From: a virus
Virus record (IMG/VR): IMGVR_UViG_3300045996_000619
Span: 1 to 39,543 of that record
Length of the DNA: 39,543 bases
Reading direction: 5' to 3' (one strand)
Shown here: positions 36,277-39,543 of the stretch, in pieces
How the letters are laid out: each line of letters starts with the position of its first letter
How positions within the stretch are numbered: the stretch's first letter is position 1
Program-made: the position numbers and the translations under genes
Notes under the pieces: model-generated
What the model saw: only the letters and a program-made list of their open reading frames with translations
What the model was told of the DNA's origin: nothing
Database searches by the model: none

Positions 36277-36678
36277 TCAGGCGTACTCGTGGAACTGGAC
36301 GCCCAGCTCGCGCGCGGCGTAGGCTTCCAGCTTCTCCATGTACCGGCCGAAGTCCTCGACGCTCAGGGTCGTCGTGCTGATCGCCTTCAGGTCGCCGTTC
36401 GGCAGTTCCTGGCAGCCGATGAACATGCGCGCGAAGTGCTCGTGCCACACCTCGCTGCTGTAGGTCTTGCCGTTCACGAACGCCTGTTCCGCGATCTCGG
36501 CAAGCAGGGCCCAGTACCGGGCGTTCTGCAGGGTGTTGCGCTTGGCCTTGTGCTCGCTGACGATCACGGACAGCGGCTTGCCCGCCTGGGCGCAGCCGGC
36601 CGCGTTCATCTTCAGGAACGCGGCCAGCAGCTTCCACTGCTCCGGACCGCGCAGGACGAAGGTGCGGTGCAGGCTCAT
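36277..36678 (-). CDS. ninB: NinB-like recombination protein
   Basis: From ATG 36678 the protein has 133 residues. LHRTFVLRGPEQWKLLAAFLKMNAAGCAQAGKPLSVIVSEHKAKRNTLQNARYWALLAEIAEQAFVNGKTYSSEVWHEHFARMFIG matches the NinB pattern of lambda (basic strand, 'R....QN..YWALL..I', then 'W...F...'). NinB/Orf binds single-stranded DNA and SSB and helps load recombinases. It overlaps the exonuclease gene and works with it and the ERF protein. The longer frame to 36951 is not used because the exonuclease occupies it. Confidence 0.85.
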   Translation of the reverse strand: MSLHRTFVLRGPEQWKLLAAFLKMNAAGCAQAGKPLSVIVSEHKAKRNTLQNARYWALLAEIAEQAFVNGKTYSSEVWHEHFARMFIGCQELPNGDLKAISTTTLSVEDFGRYMEKLEAYAARELGVQFHEYA

Positions 36679-37310
36679 GCCGCCACCGGCACGCGCAGCG
36701 CCGCCTCGTACTCGTCCACCAGGTCGCGGAACTTCAGCAGGTCCGCCTCCAGCTGCTCGATGAACTTCTCGTCGCGCTCGACGTGCTCGATGTAGAGCTC
36801 CTTGCCCACCGGCGCCAGGCGCGGGTCGAACATGATGAAGTCGCACCAGTGCCTCCCGGTCAACCACAGGCCCATCTGGATCTGGTGCCGGTACTCGGCG
36901 ACGTCGTGGTCCTTCCACATCGTCACCACCTTCAGCGCGGAGATGGGGCACTTGATCTCGATGAGGCCGTCGGTGCCCACGAACCCGTCCGTCGAGTAGC
37001 CGAACACGCCGTCATCCGTCAGCGCGATCCCGGACTCGCTCACCAGCTGGCCGGTGTGCTCCTCGTAGGCCAGCCGGGCGCGGGGCTCGAGCTCGCTGCC
37101 GCGGCGCATGGCGAAGTTCACGAACGTGTCATCGCACGGCACGCCGGCAACCCGCTCCATCGCCACCTGGGCGGCGTAGGCCAGTGCCTTGGCCGAAGGG
37201 GCGCCGCTCTTCAGCGTCTCGCAGGCTTCGGCCGCCTTGCTTGCAGTGATGACGCCGAGCCTGGATCGGAGCCAAGCCTCGGTACCTTGGGTGCAGTTCT
37301 TGATGATCAT
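36675..37310 (-). CDS. YqaJ-type viral exonuclease
   Basis: The 211-residue protein has TQGTEAWLRSRLGVITASKAAEAC at the start. It continues FVNFAMRRGSELEPRARLAYEEHTG and GVFGYSTDGFVGTDGLIEIKCPISALKVVTMW. The acidic residues (Glu74, Asp108, Glu118) and Lys120 form the PD-(D/E)XK site of lambda-exonuclease-like YqaJ enzymes. It digests 5' ends of double-stranded DNA to give a single strand for annealing. The gene is coupled to the ERF gene upstream and to ninB downstream. Confidence 0.9.
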   Translation of the reverse strand: MIIKNCTQGTEAWLRSRLGVITASKAAEACETLKSGAPSAKALAYAAQVAMERVAGVPCDDTFVNFAMRRGSELEPRARLAYEEHTGQLVSESGIALTDDGVFGYSTDGFVGTDGLIEIKCPISALKVVTMWKDHDVAEYRHQIQMGLWLTGRHWCDFIMFDPRLAPVGKELYIEHVERDEKFIEQLEADLLKFRDLVDEYEAALRVPVAA

Positions 37311-37897
37311 GCGGCCCCCTTGTCGGCCTCCGCCGCGATCGACTTGAGCTCAGCGTGATGAGCCGCCAGCGCCTGCCGGTCTTCCTTGCTCAGTCCCTTG
37401 AAATACTCGGCGTAGGCGGCGGTCCCGCGCTCGGCGGCGGCGATCGCCGCGTCAGGGAGCGAAGGCGCCTCGTCCTCCTGGCCGGCTTCCGGGTCCATCG
37501 CCACCAGCGGAACGATGAACTGCTGGAACAGCACGGTGCGGAATGCAACCGACTGAGCCTTGATCGTTGCTTTGTCGCCTGTGTCGATCGATTCTCCGTA
37601 GGCCTCGGCGGTGACGCTCGACCCATCCTGAGCGGCGAATGTGAACGAGCCCTTGAGCGTCACGCACCGGCTGAACTTCCCACCCTCGCGGGCGCGCTCA
37701 GTCACCACAAGGTCGGAGTAGCGGGGCGTGACGGTGATCCCGTTGCGCACCAGGATCGGAGACATCTCCGACATGGCCGCGTCGATTCCGCGGTAGTTGT
37801 AGCGCGCCCCACCAGCGTCGGCCTTGCTGTTCTTGCCAATGCCGATCTTGCAGATTTCACGCATCGCCCCGATCAGGGCTTCTTGAATCATGGTCAT
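37307..37897 (-). CDS. erf: ERF-family single-strand annealing protein
   Basis: The 196-residue protein reads MTMIQEALIGAMREICKIGIGKNSKADAGGARYNYRGIDAAMSEMSPILVRNGITVTPRYSDLVVTERAREGGKFSRCVTLKGSFTFAAQDGSSVTAEAYGESIDTGDKATIKAQSVAFRTVLFQQFIVP. The YNYRGID and GDKATIKA motifs are hallmarks of the ERF family. The C-terminal third is acidic and helical. It anneals complementary single strands with the YqaJ exonuclease and can circularise phage DNA. No other annealing protein is visible in the window. Confidence 0.9.
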   Translation of the reverse strand: MTMIQEALIGAMREICKIGIGKNSKADAGGARYNYRGIDAAMSEMSPILVRNGITVTPRYSDLVVTERAREGGKFSRCVTLKGSFTFAAQDGSSVTAEAYGESIDTGDKATIKAQSVAFRTVLFQQFIVPLVAMDPEAGQEDEAPSLPDAAIAAAERGTAAYAEYFKGLSKEDRQALAAHHAELKSIAAEADKGAA

Positions 37898-37909
37898 GGT
37901 GTCCTCAGT

Positions 37910-38119
37910 TCAAAGCGCGCACAGGCTGCGCAGTTCGTCGCTCATCTGCCGGCGGGCATCGCGGTAGACGCCTTCCTGGGCTTCCAGGGCAGCAACGCCG
38001 GCCTGGCAGTGCTCGATGTCGCGGTCGCAGCTGCGCACGCGCAACCGCAGGTAGGTGATTCGCAGCAGGCGCCAGACCGGGTTCGGCACGGCGGTCGGGG
38101 TGATCGTTGCGGTGCTCAT
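37910..38119 (-). CDS. Basic helical hypothetical protein (69 aa)
   Basis: Start ATG 38119 overlaps the upstream stop. The protein MSTATITPTAVPNPVWRLLR is followed by ITYLRLRVRSCDRDIEHCQAGVAALEAQEGVYRDARRQMSDELRSLC, a long charged helix. It sits just before erf in the operon. No family recognised. Confidence 0.65.
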   Translation of the reverse strand: MSTATITPTAVPNPVWRLLRITYLRLRVRSCDRDIEHCQAGVAALEAQEGVYRDARRQMSDELRSLCAL

Positions 38120-38280
38120 GTGAGGCTCCCAATCAGGGCGCGCAGCAGGCGCCGTACGAGGTTGATGCGGCGGGCCGGGGCAGGGCGGAAGGCCTGCGAG
38201 TGCATGCGGTAGGGCGACATGGCCCCGCCGCCGCCGATGACGAAGTGGGCTTGGCGCTCGGTGCGGAGTTCGCGGCTCAT
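38116..38280 (-). CDS. Small basic protein (54 aa)
   Basis: The minus-strand frame from ATG 38280 to TGA 38116 encodes MSRELRTERQAHFVIGGGGA and then MSPYRMHSQAFRPAPARRINLVRRLLRALIGSLT. It overlaps both neighbours by ATGA junctions, which fits the operon. The basic C-terminal helix might bind nucleic acid or membrane. No known family. Confidence 0.6.
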   Translation of the reverse strand: MSRELRTERQAHFVIGGGGAMSPYRMHSQAFRPAPARRINLVRRLLRALIGSLT

Positions 38281-38705
38281 TGCAGCTCCCCCGCGTTGTA
38301 CGCATCGGCCTGCACCTCGTCCGCAGCCATCACCCGCGCCACGTCGTCGCCGTAGTAGTTCATCCAGCGAGCGAACGTGTCGGCCTGGAACTTCGCCTTG
38401 AGCGCAGCCACTTCCTCAGGCTTGGCGCTCATGATCCGCAGAGGCGCGTCGATGTACTGGTCATCCCCGGCCGATGCGAGTTCGCGCAGGGCGTCCATGA
38501 ACGGCACATCCCACAGCACGCGGCCAGGGACGCCAGACACGCGGGGCAGCATGACCGCCTCACCCGTCCAGCCCTTGGCGAACAGCGCTTCGATCTGGGG
38601 AAACAGCGCTTCCTCGGCGGCAAGCTCACGGGCCCGCACCTTCGACCGGCGGTCGTAGGCGTGCCAGTCAGCCTCGGGGTGCACGAACATTTGGCGCGCG
38701 TTCAT
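38277..38705 (-). CDS. Hypothetical protein of the leftward operon (142 aa)
   Basis: The protein begins MNARQMFVHPEADWHAYDRRSKVRARELAAEEALFPQIEALFAKGWTGEAVMLPRVSGVPGRVLWDVPFMDALRELASAG. It ends with helices (EEVAALKAKFQADTFARWMNYYGDDVARVMAADEV). No motif that I can assign. It is the second gene of the leftward operon and its ATG overlaps the stop of the first. Confidence 0.7.
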   Translation of the reverse strand: MNARQMFVHPEADWHAYDRRSKVRARELAAEEALFPQIEALFAKGWTGEAVMLPRVSGVPGRVLWDVPFMDALRELASAGDDQYIDAPLRIMSAKPEEVAALKAKFQADTFARWMNYYGDDVARVMAADEVQADAYNAGELQ

Positions 38706-38854
38706 TGCGCCACCTTCGGAGCGGTGATGCTGGCCGGGCGGAACAGCGCAAACATGCGCCGACGTGCCTCAACCTGATCCTGCGCCGTGACCTGCACCTG
38801 GCGGGCCACGCCGTTGCGCATCGTCGCGTGCGCCGTGTACGTCTGCTGTGTCAT
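38702..38854 (-). CDS. First gene of the leftward operon, right copy (50 aa)
   Basis: The 50-residue protein starts MTQQTYTAHATMRNG and ends PASITAPKVAQ. The stop TGA (38704-38702) overlaps the ATG of the next gene. From residue 8 on it is identical to the gene cut by the window start; only the first residues differ (MTQQTY against MAQKQTF). The two N-termini belong to the two alternative upstream blocks. Confidence 0.75.
   Translation of the reverse strand: MTQQTYTAHATMRNGVARQVQVTAQDQVEARRRMFALFRPASITAPKVAQ
38711..38837. repeat. 127-bp exact direct repeat, right copy
   Basis: Identical to bases 1-127. On this copy the sequence to the left is the leftward operon and the sequence to the right is the second regulatory block (38838-39543). 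Only one of the two right-hand continuations can follow the operon in any one circular genome. Confidence 0.9.
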
Positions 38855-38881
38855 GTGGACCCCTCGTTGTTCGATGGGATC

Positions 38882-38911
38882 AGTTTAGAACACACTAAAC
38901 GTCAGCGTCAA
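38882..38911 (-). promoter_or_regulatory. Leftward promoter of the right-end block
   Basis: On the minus strand there is a -35 box TTGACG (38911-38906), an 18-base spacer and a -10 box TAAACT (38887-38882). It points at the 50-residue gene at 38854. Position and spacing mirror the left promoter at 188-217. Confidence 0.7.
38883..38900. promoter_or_regulatory. Operator of the right-end block, perfect palindrome
   Basis: GTTTAGAACACACTAAAC has perfect 6-base arms around AACACA. It overlaps the -10 and spacer of the promoter here. The sequence is unlike the TAAACGC/GCGTTTA sites of the left block, so it should be read by a different repressor. Confidence 0.7.
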
Positions 38912-38924
38912 GCGAAAACTAAAC
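38907..38924. promoter_or_regulatory. Second operator-like site of the right-end block
   Basis: GTCAAGCGAAAACTAAAC keeps one full half-site (CTAAAC) and four of six bases of the other. It overlaps the -35 box. Its centre is 24 bp from the first site, the same spacing as in the left block. Confidence 0.5.
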
Positions 38925-38940
38925 TATTTGCGCAGGGACG

Positions 38941-38967
38941 AAAAAAAGCCGCCTCGCCGGGCGGCTT
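38941..38967 (-). terminator. Rho-independent terminator of the right-end block
   Basis: AAGCCGCC (38946-38953) and GGCGGCTT (38960-38967) form a stem with a 6-base loop, followed on the minus strand by T's (bases 38947-38941). It ends the transcript of the 83-residue gene. Its place matches the left terminator at 240-267, although the stem sequence differs. Confidence 0.85.
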
Positions 38968-38986
38968 GTTGCGCTGGAAAGACGGG

Positions 38987-39238
38987 TCAGGGCGAGCCGC
39001 CACGGATGCGTCCGCTCAGCTGGTCATCGAGGGCGGCCACCATGCCGCGGGTGAACGTGGGATTGCGGAAGGCCTCGCCCGACGTGTTCACGATGTAGCC
39101 CCGCTTCTTGAGCATGGCAGCGAACGCCACCCCGATCACCTCGCCGCGCCTGGCCGCTGAAAGCAGCTGCTCCAGCGATTCCACGGTGTCGTTCGAGATG
39201 GTGTCGGGGACGAGGATGAAGGGTGGGCGGCGCTTCAC
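38987..39238 (-). CDS. Homologue of the repressor-linked small protein (83 aa)
   Basis: The protein reads MKRRPPFILVPDTISNDTVESLEQLLSAARRGEVIGVAFAAMLKKRGYIVNTSGEAFRNPTFTRGMVAALDDQLSGRI. It shares the pattern IG.A.....Y.VN..GEA.R.PTF.RG.V.ALDD.L...I with the 77-residue protein at 594-827. Both follow a repressor-type gene and precede a terminator. Its start overlaps the stop of the upstream partial gene. Unknown function. Confidence 0.75.
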   Translation of the reverse strand: MKRRPPFILVPDTISNDTVESLEQLLSAARRGEVIGVAFAAMLKKRGYIVNTSGEAFRNPTFTRGMVAALDDQLSGRIRGGSP

Positions 39239-39543
39239 TTCTTCCCCGCCTTGCGCTCTGCCTCCTCAAGCTCACCGAAGCCGCTCATCCCGGTGTCCAC
39301 CAGGTTGTCGACCGGCTGGGAGGCGTCCCGCTTGACCCCGGCCGAGGGCAGTGTCTCCGCGGCCCGGCCTGATGTGACGTAGCTTTTGACCCCGTGGTTG
39401 TTCCGCAGCAGCGAGTCCGTGGCCCTGAGTCCGTCAGCGATCTCAAGGATGCGCGAAATCAGCTGGGCGTGCGTCTCCGGGTTGATCCGCTGGATGTCGC
39501 GCAGGGCCAGAAGGGCGGTCACCTCAAGGTCCGTGGCGACCTC
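39235..39543 (-). CDS. C-terminal part of a repressor-type protein, cut by window end
   Basis: The frame stays open to the last base of the window (GAG GTC GCC ACG... reading inward), so the apparent GTG start at 39522 is not the true start. The fragment VTALLALRDIQRINPETHAQLISRILEIADGLRATDSLLRNN resembles in layout the C-terminal helical part of the CI-like protein (WAALTAVKTLFTHDEIEEM..AMSKLQETAAML). It ends with a disordered acidic/basic tail. By synteny it is the end of the alternative repressor. The DNA-binding domain is outside the window. Confidence 0.6.
   Translation of the reverse strand, partial: EVATDLEVTALLALRDIQRINPETHAQLISRILEIADGLRATDSLLRNNHGVKSYVTSGRAAETLPSAGVKRDASQPVDNLVDTGMSGFGELEEAERKAGKK

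Noticed and set aside
1-39543. tRNA genes, CRISPR arrays, insertion sequences
   Set aside because: No cloverleaf, regularly spaced repeats or transposase frame was recognised on reading; a dedicated tRNA search was not possible here.

Overview
This window is an almost complete genome of a temperate, podovirus-type, lambda-organised bacteriophage. The DNA is GC-rich throughout, with most third codon positions G or C. The genes are tightly packed, many sharing ATGA or GTGA stop/start overlaps, and they point to a proteobacterial host such as Burkholderiales, Xanthomonadales or Pseudomonas relatives. The exact host cannot be fixed from sequence alone. No DNA or RNA polymerase gene, tail sheath or long-tail tape measure is visible. 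A short-tailed virion is inferred from the large portal, P22/BPP-1-type adaptor and stabilisation-type proteins, ejection-type proteins and a fibre; this rests on protein character and gene order, not on alignments.

Layout. Positions 1-1463 and 38838-39543 hold regulatory DNA. On the left there is a leftward promoter with two operators, a terminator, a lipoprotein gene, a small conserved gene and a CI-like repressor gene (minus strand), then a rightward promoter with two operators. Positions 1472-7944 (+) form the early right operon: Cro-like protein, CII-like regulator, PD-(D/E)XK-type nuclease, DUF1376 replication protein with a palindrome cluster that is a candidate origin, DnaC-like helicase loader, small genes, NinG, an exported protein and zinc-ribbon proteins. 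Positions 7941-26881 (+) carry packaging and virion genes: small and large terminase, portal, scaffold, major capsid protein, adaptor, Fn3 fibre-like protein, SGNH hydrolase, stabilisation protein, GNAT, four internal/ejection-type proteins and the tail fibre. Positions 26975-30210 (+) are the lysis cassette: membrane protein, holin, secreted beta-propeller-like protein, GH108 endolysin, small membrane protein, Rz and nested Rz1. A truncated SRAP gene follows. Positions 38854-30633 (-) form the leftward operon: small genes, ERF annealing protein, YqaJ exonuclease, NinB, a run of small phage proteins, DUF4224 protein, tyrosine integrase, an HNH protein and a terminal hypothetical gene.

Ends of the window. 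Bases 1-127 are identical to 38711-38837, and the identity stops at exactly 127 bases. Joining the repeat gives a circle of 38,710 bp in which the leftward promoter near 190-217 drives the whole leftward operon. The remaining 706 bases at the right tip (38838-39543) are then a second, diverged version of the left regulatory block. They have the same gene order (partial repressor-like gene, 83-aa homologue, terminator, promoter with two operators 24 bp apart) but a different operator sequence, and the lipoprotein gene is absent. The simplest reading is that two phage variants with different immunity regions share one backbone in the sample and the assembly graph was cut at the junction. A true duplication is the alternative.

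How it works together: repressor against Cro at paired operators sets lysis or lysogeny; integrase and the DUF4224 protein handle integration and excision; ERF, YqaJ, NinB and NinG handle recombination; the DUF1376 protein and DnaC-like loader recruit host replication; terminase packages DNA; holin, endolysin and spanins lyse the cell.
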